Positions 37,258 to 48,884 of a DNA stretch of 64,000 nt are shown piece by piece. Position 1 is the stretch's first letter. Each line of letters begins with the position of its first letter. A program made the position numbers and the translations under genes. The stretch is from Amycolatopsis tucumanensis (GTDB lineage: Bacteria > Actinomycetota > Actinomycetes > Mycobacteriales > Pseudonocardiaceae): positions 1 through 64,000 of the forward strand of contig NZ_JAKGSD010000045.1 of NCBI RefSeq assembly GCF_021654135.1. Direction: 5' to 3'. The notes under the pieces were generated by a model. That model made no database searches and was not told the DNA's origin. It saw only the letters and a list, made by a program, of their open reading frames with translations.

Positions 37258-38010
37258 TCACGTTAGGGCCTGGGGGGCCACTCCGAAAGCCAGCGAACGG
37301 TGACACCTGCCACGGCCCAGCAGCTCCTCGGCGGTGACCGCGTCCGGGGCGAGCGCGGTGATCAGGTGCCCCGCGACCGGCAGCGGCGTCACCGCCCACC
37401 AGTCGCCGCTCGACGGCTCCACCACCTCGTCGCCGACCAGCAGCTCGGTCGCCAGCACGCGGCGCCCGGCGAGGACGGCGGCGCTGGCGTCCAGGGCCGG
37501 GTCGCCGACGGTGAGGGTCTGGTCCAGCACCGGCCTGCCGCCCGAGGTGACGCGCTGCGACGTGGTGAGCCGTCCGGGTGCTTCACCCGCGCGGCCGAGG
37601 ACCAGCACCTCGCGCGTGCGGAAACGTGCGGTCCCGTCCAGGGTCGCGATCAGCTCCGCGGTGTGCCGGGCCCGCGCGGTGACCACGGTCGGTTCCGGCA
37701 GGTACGCGAGCGACCCACCGGCGCCGACCTCGACCCGCACGGACGACCTGCTGGCCGCCGCGGCAGGGCCGGGCAGCGCGAGCGTCGCGGCGACGCCGGA
37801 CAGTCGCAGGTCCGCGCCCGGCCCGACGCAGACCTCCAGCACCAGCTCGTCCCCGCCGAGCGGGGAGGTCGCCGAGTTGACCAGGTGGACCTGGGCCGCG
37901 GGACCGGACGCGCGCCGCGGCACCAGGGTCAGCGGCGCCATCGACTTCAGCTCCCGCAGCACCGTCCGCCCGCCGGCGACCTCGGCCACGAGCCGGGCGT
38001 GCGCCTTCAC
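37258..38010 (-). CDS. ureD: urease accessory protein UreD
   Basis: 250 residues. Part of the UreDFG chaperone complex that inserts nickel into urease; UreD forms the tunnel toward the active site. Recognisable by [14 protein letters not shown] and [19 protein letters not shown] near the N-terminus and by its position. Sequence conservation is low, as is usual for UreD. The GTG at 38010 overlaps the ureG stop (GTGA). Last gene of the urease operon. Confidence 0.9.
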   Translation of the reverse strand: MKAHARLVAEVAGGRTVLRELKSMAPLTLVPRRASGPAAQVHLVNSATSPLGGDELVLEVCVGPGADLRLSGVAATLALPGPAAAASRSSVRVEVGAGGSLAYLPEPTVVTARARHTAELIATLDGTARFRTREVLVLGRAGEAPGRLTTSQRVTSGGRPVLDQTLTVGDPALDASAAVLAGRRVLATELLVGDEVVEPSSGDWWAVTPLPVAGHLITALAPDAVTAEELLGRGRCHRSLAFGVAPQALT

Positions 38011-38705
38011 CCGGCGAGCTGCTTGCGCACCCAGGCCGCCACGTCGGGCGCGTCCGGCGTGCGCACCAGCGACTGGGTGATCACCGGCAGCTCCCCGCGC
38101 ATGCGGTGGGCGTCGGAGGTCATCACGTCCATGTCGGCGTTGACCAGGTGGGCGATGTCGATCTTGTTGATCACCAGCAGGTCGGCCGTCGTGACGCCCG
38201 GCCCGCCCTTGCGCGGCACCTTGTCCCCGCCCGCGACGTCGACCACGAAGATCTGGCTGTCCGCCAGGCCCCGGCTGAACACCGCGGTCAGGTTGTCCCC
38301 GCCGCTTTCGATGATCACCAGCTCCAGGCCGGGGAACCGCTCCTCCAGCCGTTCCACCGCGTCCAGGTTGGCGGTGATGTCGTCGCGGATCGCGGTGTGC
38401 GGGCAGGCGCCGGTCTGCACGGCCTCGATGCGCGCCGGGTCGAGCACCCCGGCCTTGCGCAGGAAGTCGGCGTCCTCGGTGGTGTAGATGTCGTTGGTCA
38501 CGACGGCGAGGTCGATCTCGTCCCCGAGCGCCCGGCACAGCGCGGCGGTCAGCGCGGTCTTGCCGCTGCCGACCGGCCCGCCGATGCCGATGCGGAAGGC
38601 CCGGCCGCGGGACGGCGGCGCCTCGTAGCGGTCGGGTTCGGTGGCCGTCGGGTCGAAGTTGACCGGGTGCACGTGGCCGTGCCCGTGTCCGTGTTCAGCT
38701 GGCAA
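38007..38705 (-). CDS. ureG: urease accessory GTPase UreG
   Basis: 232 residues. GTPase driving nickel delivery to urease. P-loop GGPVGSGKT is at 42-50; the CPH metal motif appears as [11 protein letters not shown], and ESGGDNL and NKIDIA complete the GTPase set. The N-terminus is histidine-rich (HGHGHGHVH, residues 5-13), which may hold nickel and partly replace the missing UreE (inference). Overlaps ureF by 11 bases and ureD by four. Confidence 0.95.
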   Translation of the reverse strand: MPAEHGHGHGHVHPVNFDPTATEPDRYEAPPSRGRAFRIGIGGPVGSGKTALTAALCRALGDEIDLAVVTNDIYTTEDADFLRKAGVLDPARIEAVQTGACPHTAIRDDITANLDAVERLEERFPGLELVIIESGGDNLTAVFSRGLADSQIFVVDVAGGDKVPRKGGPGVTTADLLVINKIDIAHLVNADMDVMTSDAHRMRGELPVITQSLVRTPDAPDVAAWVRKQLAG

Positions 38706-39360
38706 AGAGACGCACCTCTTCCTGGTGGTGGCGCAGGTGTGCTTCGGCGAGCAGGTCCAGCGCCGGTGATCCCGGGGACGGCAGCCGCGCCGGGTCGGTC
38801 CCGGCGCAGCCGGCCGCCTTGTCCGCCACGGCTTCCAGGTCGGGCGCGAGCGCCGCGACCACCGCGTTCACCGCGAACGGGTCGAACCCCAGCAGCCGGA
38901 CCGCCGCGCTCGCCGGCCCGCTGACCGCGAGGTAGGCGACGGTCAGCGCCGCGTCCCGCGGCGTGCCCCCGGAGACGCCGGTGAGCGCGCCGGTGATGAT
39001 CGGGTGGTGCGGGCGCGGGGTGGCGGCCAGCAGCTCGTCGATCACCGGGGACGGCCAGGCGATGCGGCCGGCGCGCGCGGTGCCGCGGCCCTGGGCGCGT
39101 GAGGCCGCGCGCTGGGCCGGGGACGGCGTGCGGGCGTCGAGCTCCTCGTCCAGCCGCGTCCACTGCCTGCACCCGACGGACGCGGCGGCGAAGGCGGCGG
39201 CGAGGTACCCGGCCGTCCACAAGCGACCGTGCAGGAAGCCCGGCAGGTCGCGCACCTCGCGGATCAGGCCGCGCGCCACGGCTTCCTCCAGCCCGCCGGA
39301 GTGCACGTGGCCGCCGCCCGGGAACCGGGAGTCGGCAAGCAGGATCGCGGAGATGCCCAT
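38695..39360 (-). CDS. ureF: urease accessory protein UreF
   Basis: 221 residues, all-helical. Bridges UreD and UreG and gates GTP hydrolysis. The N-terminal [22 protein letters not shown] is the UreF hallmark (split: [15 protein letters not shown]), and [15 protein letters not shown] is conserved. The C-terminal tail ([13 protein letters not shown]) fits the UreG contact region. The start ATG shares one base with the ureC stop. Confidence 0.92.
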   Translation of the reverse strand: MGISAILLADSRFPGGGHVHSGGLEEAVARGLIREVRDLPGFLHGRLWTAGYLAAAFAAASVGCRQWTRLDEELDARTPSPAQRAASRAQGRGTARAGRIAWPSPVIDELLAATPRPHHPIITGALTGVSGGTPRDAALTVAYLAVSGPASAAVRLLGFDPFAVNAVVAALAPDLEAVADKAAGCAGTDPARLPSPGSPALDLLAEAHLRHHQEEVRLFAS

Positions 39361-41066
39361 CAGAACAGGAAGTACCGCTGGGCCATGGGCAGTTCGGCGA
39401 CCGGCTGCGGCTCGATCAGCTCGCCGTCCACGTGCACGGCGAAGCTGTCCGCGTCGACCTGGATGTCCGGCAGCGCGTCGTTGAGCACCATGTCGGCCTT
39501 GGTCACCCGCCGCACGTTCTTCACCGGCACCAGCGCGCGGGTCACCGGAAGTTCGGTGCCGAGCGCCTCCGGCGCGACGAAGTACAGGCTGCTCGCGGCG
39601 GCCACGGACGGCGCGGCGCCGAACATGGGCCGCGCGAGCACCGGCTGCGGCGTCGGGATGGACGCGTTGGCGTCGCCCATCGCGGCCCACGCGACGAACC
39701 CGCCCTTGAGCACGACGTGCGGCTTGACGCCGAAGAACTTCGGCTCCCACAGCACCAGGTCGGCGAGCTTGCCGACCTCGACCGAACCGATCTCGCCGTC
39801 CATCCCGTGCGCGATGGCCGGGTTGATCGTGTACTTGGCGACATAGCGACGCGCCCGCAGGTTGTCCGCCGCACCGTCGCCGGGCAGCGCGCCGCGGCGG
39901 CGTTTCATCACGTGCGCGGTCTGCCAGGTGCGGATGATCACCTCGCCGATCCGGCCCATCGCCTGCGAGTCCGAGCTCATCATCGAGATCGCGCCGAGGT
40001 CGTGCAGCACGTCCTCGGCCGCGATGGTGCTCGGCCGGATCCGGCTCTCGGCGAAGGCCAGGTCCTCCGGCACCGACGGGTTGAGGTGGTGGCACACCAT
40101 GAGCATGTCGAGGTGCTCGTCAAGGGTGTTGACCGTGTGCGGGCGGGTCGGGTTGGTCGACGACGGCAGGAAGTTCGGCAGCCCGGCGACCTTGATGATG
40201 TCCGGCGCGTGCCCGCCGCCCGCGCCCTCGGTGTGGTAGGCGTTGATCGACCGGCCGGCCACCGCGTCCACAGTGGACTCCAGGAACCCGGCCTCGTTGA
40301 GCGTGTCGGTGTGGATCGCCACCTGCACACCGGATTCGTCGGCCACGGACAGGCACGCGTCGATCGCGGCCGGCGTGGTGCCCCAGTCCTCGTGCAGTTT
40401 GAACCCGCCGGCGCCGGCCGCGAGCTGCTCCCGCAGCGCTTCCGGCCGGACGGTGTTTCCCTTGCCCAGCAACAGGACGTTGACCGGCTGGCCGTCCATC
40501 GCCTGCAGCATCCGGGCCAGGTTCCACGGCCCCGGCGTGACCGTGGTGGCCTTGGTGCCCTCCGACGGGCCGGTGCCGCCGCCGACGAGCGTGGTCAGGC
40601 CGGAGGCCAGCGCGGTGTCGACGAGCTGCGGGCAGATGAAGTGGACGTGGCAGTCGACGCCGCCCGCGGTGAGGATCTTCCCGTTGCCGGACAGGACCTC
40701 CGTGGCCGGGCCGATCACCAGGTCCGGGTCGACGCCGTCCATGGTGTCCGGGTTGCCCGCCTTGCCGATGCCGACGATCCGGCCGTCGCGCACACCCACG
40801 TCGGCCTTGACCACGCCCCAGTGGTCGAGCACGACGGCGCCGGTGATGACCAGGTCCGGCGCGCCCTCGGCGCGGGTCGCCATGCCCTGGCCCATCGACT
40901 CGCGGATCACCTTGCCGCCGCCGAAGAGCACCTCGTCGCCGGAGCCGTCGCCCATGCTGCGGTCCTCGGTGACCTCGATGAGCAGATCGGTGTCGGCCAG
41001 CCGGATCCGGTCTCCGGTCGTGGGCCCGAACAGCTCGGCGTAGCGCTCGCGGTCGATGCTGGTCAC
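39360..41066 (-). CDS. ureC: urease subunit alpha
   Basis: 568 residues. Catalytic subunit hydrolysing urea to ammonia and carbamate. The bis-nickel ligands are visible: DCHVHF (His140, His142), the carbamylated lysine in [10 protein letters not shown] (Lys223), EAGFLES and the GAGGGH and [15 protein letters not shown] flap segments (active-site His), plus [11 protein letters not shown] with the metal Asp. Length is standard for the three-subunit bacterial enzyme. Overlaps ureB by four bases. Confidence 0.97.
   Translation of the reverse strand: MTSIDRERYAELFGPTTGDRIRLADTDLLIEVTEDRSMGDGSGDEVLFGGGKVIRESMGQGMATRAEGAPDLVITGAVVLDHWGVVKADVGVRDGRIVGIGKAGNPDTMDGVDPDLVIGPATEVLSGNGKILTAGGVDCHVHFICPQLVDTALASGLTTLVGGGTGPSEGTKATTVTPGPWNLARMLQAMDGQPVNVLLLGKGNTVRPEALREQLAAGAGGFKLHEDWGTTPAAIDACLSVADESGVQVAIHTDTLNEAGFLESTVDAVAGRSINAYHTEGAGGGHAPDIIKVAGLPNFLPSSTNPTRPHTVNTLDEHLDMLMVCHHLNPSVPEDLAFAESRIRPSTIAAEDVLHDLGAISMMSSDSQAMGRIGEVIIRTWQTAHVMKRRRGALPGDGAADNLRARRYVAKYTINPAIAHGMDGEIGSVEVGKLADLVLWEPKFFGVKPHVVLKGGFVAWAAMGDANASIPTPQPVLARPMFGAAPSVAAASSLYFVAPEALGTELPVTRALVPVKNVRRVTKADMVLNDALPDIQVDADSFAVHVDGELIEPQPVAELPMAQRYFLF
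40267..40277. repeat. TCCACAGTGGA palindrome, copy 5
   Basis: Exact copy within ureC. Confidence 0.8.
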
Positions 41067-41359
41067 TCGGCGTCCTTCCGCAGGCCCGGCACCACGCCGC
41101 GGCCGGCCAGCGGCACCAGGCCGACCTCGCGCTCGACGCCCGGCTCGAAGCGGACGGAGGTGCCGGCGGGGATGTCCAGGCGGTGACCGCGCGCGGCCGC
41201 CCGGTCGAATTCGAGCGCCGGGTTCGTCACCGCGAAGTGGTAGTGCGAGCCGACCTGCACCGGACGGTCACCGGTGTTGCTCACCCGCAACCGCACGCGT
41301 GGGCGACCCGGGTTCAGCTGCACGGGTGATTCCGCCGGGATGATCTCTCCTGGACGCAC
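41063..41359 (-). CDS. ureB: urease subunit beta
   Basis: 98 residues. Starts at GTG with [18 protein letters not shown] and keeps [20 protein letters not shown], the diagnostic beta-subunit strand, and [15 protein letters not shown]. Forms the trimeric enzyme core with UreA and UreC. Ten bases separate it from ureA. Confidence 0.96.
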   Translation of the reverse strand: MRPGEIIPAESPVQLNPGRPRVRLRVSNTGDRPVQVGSHYHFAVTNPALEFDRAAARGHRLDIPAGTSVRFEPGVEREVGLVPLAGRGVVPGLRKDAE

Positions 41360-41369
41360 TCGGTGCTCC

Positions 41370-41672
41370 TCAGACGATCGGGTCGTGCACGGTGACGAGC
41401 TTCGTGCCGTCCGGGAAGGTGGCTTCGACCTGGACCGAGTCGACCATCTCGGGCACGCCGTCGAGCACCTGCTCCCGGGACAGCACGGACCGGCCGCTGG
41501 ACATCAACTCGGCGACCGTGCGGCCGTCGCGGGCGCCCTCCAGGACGTGGTCGGTGATGAGCGCGACGGCTTCCGGGTAGTTCAGGCGCACGCCGCGCTC
41601 CAGCCGCTTCCGCGCCACGTCGGCGGCGACGTGGACCAGCAACTTGTCGCGCTCCTGGGGGCTCAGGTGCAT
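41370..41672 (-). CDS. ureA: urease subunit gamma
   Basis: 100 residues. [20 protein letters not shown] and [20 protein letters not shown] are diagnostic of UreA. First gene of the ureABCFGD operon on the minus strand; the 242-base gap upstream is shared with the divergent second citrate synthase gene. No ureE or urea transporter gene is present, and no regulator is adjacent. Confidence 0.96.
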   Translation of the reverse strand: MHLSPQERDKLLVHVAADVARKRLERGVRLNYPEAVALITDHVLEGARDGRTVAELMSSGRSVLSREQVLDGVPEMVDSVQVEATFPDGTKLVTVHDPIV

Positions 41673-41914
41673 GGGCTCAGGTCTATCACCGCGTGGACGG
41701 CGACACGCAGGCGCGAAACACAGGATTTACGTGCGAACGGCCCATCCGGCTGAATCGTTCTCGTAATCGTGACCGAAACCACCGCATTCTTCGATTGCCC
41801 CTACGCCGTTCGAGGGGCATGGTGTGGTCACCGTGCGACGAGGCGCCCCCGAGCGCGTCACGCGCGCGTAACAACTCCATGTCGGGGAAGAATGCGCAGC
41901 GAAAGGTTTCACCA
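41673..41914. other. divergent region between urease and second citrate synthase
   Basis: 242 bases without a supportable gene. It must hold both promoters. AT-richer words at 41720-41800 are candidate promoter DNA. A hairpin (TGCCCCT / AGGGGCA, 41796-41819) lies in what would be the leader of the citrate synthase mRNA. I see no nitrogen-control or nickel-responsive site that I would defend. Confidence 0.4.
41796..41819 (+). promoter_or_regulatory. leader hairpin before the second citrate synthase gene
   Basis: TGCCCCT pairs with AGGGGCA over a ten-base loop about 95 bases before the start codon. No T-tract follows, so it is more likely a leader structure or operator than a terminator. Confidence 0.35.
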
Positions 41915-43057
41915 GTGACTACCTCAGCGCCCGTTGCGAACAACACTGAACCGGACGACGGGTTCAAGCCCGGTCTGGAAGGCGTGGTCGCCTTCCGCAC
42001 CCAGATCGCCGAGCCGGACCGCAACGGCGGCGCGCTGCGCTACCGGGGCGTGGACATCGAAGACCTGGCAGGCAAGGTCAGCTTCGGCGACGTGTGGGGC
42101 CTGCTGGTCGACGGCCACTTCGGCAACGGCCTGCCGCCCGCCGAGCCGTTCCCGATCCCGGTGCACACCGGCGACGTCCGGGTCGACGCGCAGGCCGCGC
42201 TCGCGATGGTCGCGCCGATCTGGGGTTTCCGGCCGCTGCTGGACATCAGTGACGAGGAGGCGCGGGACAACCTCGCGCGCGCCTCGGTGATGGCGCTGTC
42301 GTACGTGGCGCAGTCCGCGCGCGGCGTCGGGGTGCCTGCCGTGCCGCAGTCCGCGGTGGACGCGGGGCACACGATCACCGAGCGGTTCATGATCCGCTGG
42401 CGCGGCGAGCCGGACCCGGCGCATGTCAAGGCCGTCGACGCGTACTGGGTGTCGGCGGCGGAGCACGGCCTCAACGCCTCGACGTTCACCGCGCGCGTGA
42501 TCGCTTCGACGGGCGCCGACGTCGCGGCCGCGTTGTCCGGCGCGATCGGCGCGATGTCGGGCCCGCTGCACGGCGGCGCGCCCGCGCGGGTGCTGCCGAT
42601 GATCGAGGCGGTCGAGAAGGAAGGCGACGCGCGCAAGGTGGTCAAGGGGATCCTCGACCGCAAGGAGCGCCTGATGGGCTTCGGGCACCGGGTGTACCGG
42701 GCGGAGGACCCGCGGGCCCGCGTGCTGCGGCGGACGTGCCGCGAGCTGGGCGCCGCGCGGTACGAGGTGGCCGAGGCGCTGGAGCAGGCCGCGCTGGCCG
42801 AGCTGCGCGAGCGGCGCCCGGACCGCGCGATCGAGACGAACGTCGAGTTCTGGGCGGCGGTCATTCTGGACTTCGCGCAGGTCCCGACGCACATGATGCC
42901 GGCCATGTTCACCTCGGCGCGCACCGCGGGCTGGGCGGCGCACATCCTGGAGCAGAAGCAGACCGGCCGGCTCGTCCGCCCCTCGGCGAGCTACGTCGGC
43001 CCCGGCCCGCGCTCGCCGGAGGAGGTCGAGGGCTGGTCGGCGGTCAAGCCGCTGTAG
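41915..43057 (+). CDS. citrate synthase 2 (short type, citrate/methylcitrate synthase)
   Basis: 380 residues. Catalytic blocks are present: EHGLNASTFTARVIASTG (first His), SGPLHGGAPARVLPMIE, GFGHRVYRAEDPRARVL (second His), and ETNVEFWAAVILDFA near the C-terminus with its acidic residue. It lacks the N-terminal domain of the 436-residue enzyme at 23892 and resembles mycobacterial CitA. The GTG at 41915, after GAAAGG, matches the family start. The open frame upstream is not supported. No prpB/prpD genes are adjacent, so citrate rather than methylcitrate synthesis is favoured weakly. Confidence 0.9.
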   Translation: MTTSAPVANNTEPDDGFKPGLEGVVAFRTQIAEPDRNGGALRYRGVDIEDLAGKVSFGDVWGLLVDGHFGNGLPPAEPFPIPVHTGDVRVDAQAALAMVAPIWGFRPLLDISDEEARDNLARASVMALSYVAQSARGVGVPAVPQSAVDAGHTITERFMIRWRGEPDPAHVKAVDAYWVSAAEHGLNASTFTARVIASTGADVAAALSGAIGAMSGPLHGGAPARVLPMIEAVEKEGDARKVVKGILDRKERLMGFGHRVYRAEDPRARVLRRTCRELGAARYEVAEALEQAALAELRERRPDRAIETNVEFWAAVILDFAQVPTHMMPAMFTSARTAGWAAHILEQKQTGRLVRPSASYVGPGPRSPEEVEGWSAVKPL

Positions 43058-43070
43058 TCCGTCGCGGAAT

Positions 43071-43102
43071 GCCCCGGGATCACTGCGGTTCCGGGGCCTT
43101 TT
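43071..43102 (+). terminator. intrinsic terminator after citrate synthase 2
   Basis: GCCCCGG and CCGGGGC form the stem (43071-43077 with 43091-43097) with a loop of about 13 bases, followed by CTTTTC. The stop codon of the convergent MFS gene falls inside the loop. Confidence 0.85.
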
Positions 43103-44243
43103 CGCCGCGCGCCGTCACCGCGCGCAGCACCGGGCGCACCAGGACCGCGCCGGCCAGGAGGATCACGGCCGCGCCGAGGCAGGCCGCGCGCCAGCCGGAG
43201 CCGGTGCCGTAGAGCAGGCCGGCGGTGAAGGCGCCGATGGTGGCGCCGAGCAGCGTCGCGCTCTCGTAGATGCCCATCGCCCGGCCGAGGCTCACCCCCG
43301 CGGCCTCGGCCACGATCTCCTGCTCGACGGGGATCGCCGCGGCGAACGCGGCCGCCGACAGCACCCACATCCCGGCCAGCACCACCGGGTTGGGCGCGAA
43401 CGACAGTCCTGCCGCGAAGACCGCGCTGCACCCCATCGCCAGCGACAGCACCGTCGTGCGGCCCAGCCGTCCGGTCACCTTGTGCAGGTACTCCGGCAGT
43501 GTCGTGTAGACGATGAACCCGGGCAGGAACACCCCGGCGATCTCGCCCAGCTCCAGGTGGTGCCCGCGCTGCAGGTGCATGAGCAGCAACAGGGCCACGC
43601 CCGCTTCGGCGAGCGCGGTGATCACCACGAGCAGCAGCATCGGCCGCAACCGCCTGCCCAGCTGCCCGAACCCCTGCCCGGTCGTCCGCGGCGCGGCCGG
43701 ACCCGTCGGCGCGAGCATCACCACCGCCGCGACGGCACAGGCGGCCGCGCCGAGCCAGAACACGCCGCGGTAGTCGATGCGCGGCACCAGGGACATGGCG
43801 GCGACGAAGGCGATCCACGTGCCAGCGCCCTCGGCGGAGAACAGTTTGCTGAACGCGGCCTTGTCGTTGTCGAGCCCTTCGCCGACACGGGCGCGCAGCG
43901 CCACCCAGAAGATCGCCCCGCCAGCGCCGCCGAGCACCGCGGCCGCGAAAGCCGGCCCCAGCCCCGGAGTGACCGCGTACCCGGCGAACGACAGTCCATA
44001 GAGGACAGCGCCGATGGCGGCCAGCCGTCCGCGGTCGAAGCGGTCGGCCAGCACCCCCGCGAGCGGCCGCACCACGAACGACACCAGGGTCTCCAGCGCC
44101 GTCAGCGCCCCCACCCCGGCCGCGCTCGCGCCCAGCGCGCTGCCCGCCCACAGGGGCAGGAAGAAGTCCAGGACCTCGACCGGCCCGCGCGTCAAGGCCG
44201 CGGCCAGCTCGTTCTGACTCGCGCGGCGTTTCCCCTGCGCCAT
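43080..44243 (-). CDS. MFS transporter
   Basis: 387 residues with about 12 helices. Motif A-like segment RPLAGVLADRFDRGRLAAIG near 59-78 and PVEQEIVAEAAGVSLGRAMG (helix 10-11 loop) mark a drug/multi-substrate MFS carrier. The ATG at 44243 follows GGGGG at normal spacing; the frame is open further but would run into the operator. A perfect 18-bp palindrome lies 19 bases upstream of the start, so the gene is probably repressed by a nearby TetR. Confidence 0.88.
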   Translation of the reverse strand: MAQGKRRASQNELAAALTRGPVEVLDFFLPLWAGSALGASAAGVGALTALETLVSFVVRPLAGVLADRFDRGRLAAIGAVLYGLSFAGYAVTPGLGPAFAAAVLGGAGGAIFWVALRARVGEGLDNDKAAFSKLFSAEGAGTWIAFVAAMSLVPRIDYRGVFWLGAAACAVAAVVMLAPTGPAAPRTTGQGFGQLGRRLRPMLLLVVITALAEAGVALLLLMHLQRGHHLELGEIAGVFLPGFIVYTTLPEYLHKVTGRLGRTTVLSLAMGCSAVFAAGLSFAPNPVVLAGMWVLSAAAFAAAIPVEQEIVAEAAGVSLGRAMGIYESATLLGATIGAFTAGLLYGTGSGWRAACLGAAVILLAGAVLVRPVLRAVTARGEKAPEPQ

Positions 44244-44261
44244 CGCAACCCCCAGGTTTTG

Positions 44262-44279
44262 AAGATACGATCGTATCTT
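44262..44279. promoter_or_regulatory. perfect 18-bp palindromic operator
   Basis: AAGATACGATCGTATCTT reads the same on both strands. It sits between the MFS start codon and the end of the RidA remnant. The length, symmetry and AT content are typical of a TetR or PadR operator. The TetR at 44522 is the obvious candidate, although it lies beyond the RidA remnant. Confidence 0.85.
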
Positions 44280-44290
44280 AACGCGCGCGG

Positions 44291-44497
44291 TCAAACGATT
44301 TCGGCGACTCCGTCGATCTCGCACCTGGGCGTCGAAGTCGGCCGGATTTCGTGCGTGGCCGGGTCGAGCGGCCCCTGTCCGGAGGTGAAGACCAGGTCGC
44401 CGGCGCGCATGGCCTGGGACAGCGGCGGCTCGGTGCCGTCGGGGAAACGGACGAACGGAGCCGTGCCGGTGTGGATTCTCTCGATCATGCGCGCCAT
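44291..44497 (-). pseudogene. internally deleted RidA/YjgF family gene
   Basis: 68 residues versus about 125-130 for the family. Residues 1-55 match the RidA N-terminal half (SQAMRAGDLVFTSGQGPLDP), then the sequence jumps to TPRCEIDGVAEIV, which resembles the RidA C-terminus (family pattern R-x-EI-x-x-VA). The frame is intact, so an in-frame loss of about 55-60 middle residues, including the active-site Arg region, is the simplest reading. It is divergent from the TetR gene and directly upstream of the palindrome and MFS gene on the same strand. Confidence 0.65.
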
Positions 44498-44521
44498 CCC
44501 GCCGAACCTAGGATGGCAACC

Positions 44522-45127
44522 GTGCCCAAGATCGTGGACCGCGAGCAGCGCCGCCGGGAGATCGCGGAAGCCGTGCTCCGGCTGATCGCCAGGGAGGGCA
44601 TCGAAGCGGTCAGCGTGCGCACCGTCGCCACCGAGGCCGGGCTCTCCGCAGGGGCCGTGCAGAAGTACTTCGCCACCCGCGACGAGCTGTTCCGCTTCGC
44701 GTTCGACCTCACCGGCGAGTACATCGAGCAGCGCTGGATGCGCGTCCCGCAGGGCCACCTGCTCACCATGCTGCGCGCGCTCGTCGCCGAGGCCCTGCCG
44801 CTGGACGACCAGCGCCGCGCCGAGGTCATCGTCGTCCTCGCGTTCGCGGCGCGCGCCGCGGTCCTCCCGGAGTGGGCGGACCACCTGCGCGAGGGCTACG
44901 AGTTCATGCGCGCGCAGACCGCCGACTTCCTCGGCCAGGCCCAGCGCCACGGGCACGTCCGCGACGACCTGGACGCGGGGAAGCTCGCCGACGTCGTCGT
45001 CGCCCTCACCGACGGCTTCGCCCAGCACCTGCTGCAGGCCCCGCCCGGGTCGGAGCTGCACCGCCGCCTGCTCGGCTCGCTCGAGTTCGCCCTCACGGAG
45101 CTGCTCGCGCCCCGCGCGGCAGAATGA
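44522..45127 (+). CDS. TetR family transcriptional regulator (BetI-like)
   Basis: 201 residues. The start PKIVDREQRRREIAEAVLRL followed by VSVRTVATEAGLSAGAVQKYF is characteristic of a large actinobacterial TetR branch whose members begin M-PKIVD, which favours the GTG at 44522 (AGGA upstream) over the ATG at 44513. The C-terminal domain is helical. Only four bases separate it from the serine hydrolase gene, so it is probably in one operon with it, and it is the best candidate for the 18-bp palindrome near the MFS gene. Confidence 0.9.
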   Translation: MPKIVDREQRRREIAEAVLRLIAREGIEAVSVRTVATEAGLSAGAVQKYFATRDELFRFAFDLTGEYIEQRWMRVPQGHLLTMLRALVAEALPLDDQRRAEVIVVLAFAARAAVLPEWADHLREGYEFMRAQTADFLGQAQRHGHVRDDLDAGKLADVVVALTDGFAQHLLQAPPGSELHRRLLGSLEFALTELLAPRAAE

Positions 45128-45131
45128 CGGC

Positions 45132-46484
45132 ATGCTGCCCAGCACCGAGTTCGCCCTGCTCCGCCGCCTGTCCCTGGAACAGGTGAACGGCCGCGCGCCG
45201 TCGATGGTCGCCGCCGTCGTCCGCGACGGCGAGGTCGCCTGGTGGGGCGCGCGTGGCTCCGTCGACGGCGCCGCGCCCGACGACGACACCCAGTACCGCC
45301 TCGGCTCGATCACCAAGTCGATCGTCGCCGCGCTCGTGATGCGGCTGCGCGACGAGGGCCGTCTCGACCTCAACGACCCGCTGGACAAGCACGTGCCTGG
45401 CACGAGCTTCGGCGCCTCCACCGTCGGGCAGCTGCTCTCGCACACCGGCGGACTGACGTCGGAGTCCCCCGGCTCCTGGTGGGAGCGCAGCGAGGGCGGC
45501 GACTGGGCCAGCCTCGAGGCGAGCCTCGCCCGGGACGCGCTGAAGAACCGCCCCGGCAGCCGGTTCCACTACTCCAACGTCGGCTACGGCGTGCTCGGCG
45601 AGCTGATCGCCCGCCACCGCGGCACCGACTGGCTGACCGCGCTGAACCGCGAGGTCCTCGAACCGCTGGGCATGTCGCGCACGACGCCGCACCCCACCGG
45701 CAAGCACGCTCGCGGCTGGGCGGTGCACCCGTTCGCCGACCTGCTGCTGCCCGAGCCCAGCCCGGACGCCGGCGCGATGGCCCCGGCCGGGCAGCTGTGG
45801 TCGACGGTCCGCGACCTGGCCCGCTGGACCGCGTTCGTCGGGGGCGACAGCGCGGACGTGCTCAGCCCGGACACCGTCGCCGAGATGCGCGCGGTCGCCA
45901 CGGTCGACGACGCCGACACCTGGACCTCCGGGTACGGCCTCGGCCTGCAGGTCCTGCGCCACCAGGGCAGGCGGCTGGCCGGGCACACCGGCTCGATGCC
46001 CGGGTTCCTCGCCTGCACGCTGGTCGACGAGGTCACCGGCACCGGCGCGCTGACCCTCGCCAACACCACCTCCGGCCCGGCGATCCTCGGACTGGCGGTC
46101 GACCTGATCTCGATCGCCGACGAGCAGGAGCCGAACCTGCCCGAGGAGTGGCGCCCGTCCGAGGTGGACCGGTCGCTGCTCACCCTCACCGGCCTGTGGC
46201 ACTGGGGCCCGACGCCCTACCACCTGCGGCTGATCCCGGGCGGCATGCTGAGCCTCGCCCCGGTCAGCGGCATGGGCCGCGCGTCCCGGTTCCGCCCGGT
46301 CGCGCCGGACGAGTGGCTCGGGCTGGACGGCTACTACGCGGGCGAGACGCTGCGCGTCGGCCGCGACACCGACGGCACGCCGCGGCACCTGGACCTGGCG
46401 ACGTTCGTCTTCACCCGCACCCCGTACGACCCGGCCGCGCCCGTCCCCGGCGGCGTCGACCCGGAGGGCTGGCGTACCGCATAG
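45132..46484 (+). CDS. serine hydrolase (class C beta-lactamase / DD-peptidase family)
   Basis: 450 residues. SITK at 59-62 is the SxxK nucleophile motif, YSN near 147-149 the second triad element, and HTGS near the middle of the C-terminal half the KTG-equivalent. There is no signal peptide, so it acts in the cytoplasm and is more likely an esterase or peptidase than a secreted beta-lactamase. The C-terminal 120 residues form a separate beta-rich domain. Likely co-transcribed with the TetR gene. Confidence 0.88.
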   Translation: MLPSTEFALLRRLSLEQVNGRAPSMVAAVVRDGEVAWWGARGSVDGAAPDDDTQYRLGSITKSIVAALVMRLRDEGRLDLNDPLDKHVPGTSFGASTVGQLLSHTGGLTSESPGSWWERSEGGDWASLEASLARDALKNRPGSRFHYSNVGYGVLGELIARHRGTDWLTALNREVLEPLGMSRTTPHPTGKHARGWAVHPFADLLLPEPSPDAGAMAPAGQLWSTVRDLARWTAFVGGDSADVLSPDTVAEMRAVATVDDADTWTSGYGLGLQVLRHQGRRLAGHTGSMPGFLACTLVDEVTGTGALTLANTTSGPAILGLAVDLISIADEQEPNLPEEWRPSEVDRSLLTLTGLWHWGPTPYHLRLIPGGMLSLAPVSGMGRASRFRPVAPDEWLGLDGYYAGETLRVGRDTDGTPRHLDLATFVFTRTPYDPAAPVPGGVDPEGWRTA

Positions 46485-48752
<2,268 letters not shown>

Positions 48753-48802
48753 CGGGGTCCCGTCCGGGTGGCCGAACGGGTGGAATTGCTGCAAGATCAA
48801 CC

Positions 48803-48845
48803 AAAAAGTGTCGGCGCGCCTGCCCCGTCAAGCGGACGCGCCGAC
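48803..48845 (-). terminator. terminator-like hairpin reading toward the GT87 gene
   Basis: GTCGGCGCG (48810-48818) and CGCGCCGAC (48837-48845) form a perfect nine-base stem. Read on the minus strand it is followed by ACTTTTTGG, an intrinsic-terminator layout. It lies between two divergent genes, so it would stop transcription entering the GT87 gene: either a leader attenuator or a shield against antisense transcripts. Confidence 0.65.
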
Positions 48846-48884
48846 CTACCGTGAACACCCGAAGGTGAAGTCAGGAGGAAGCGG

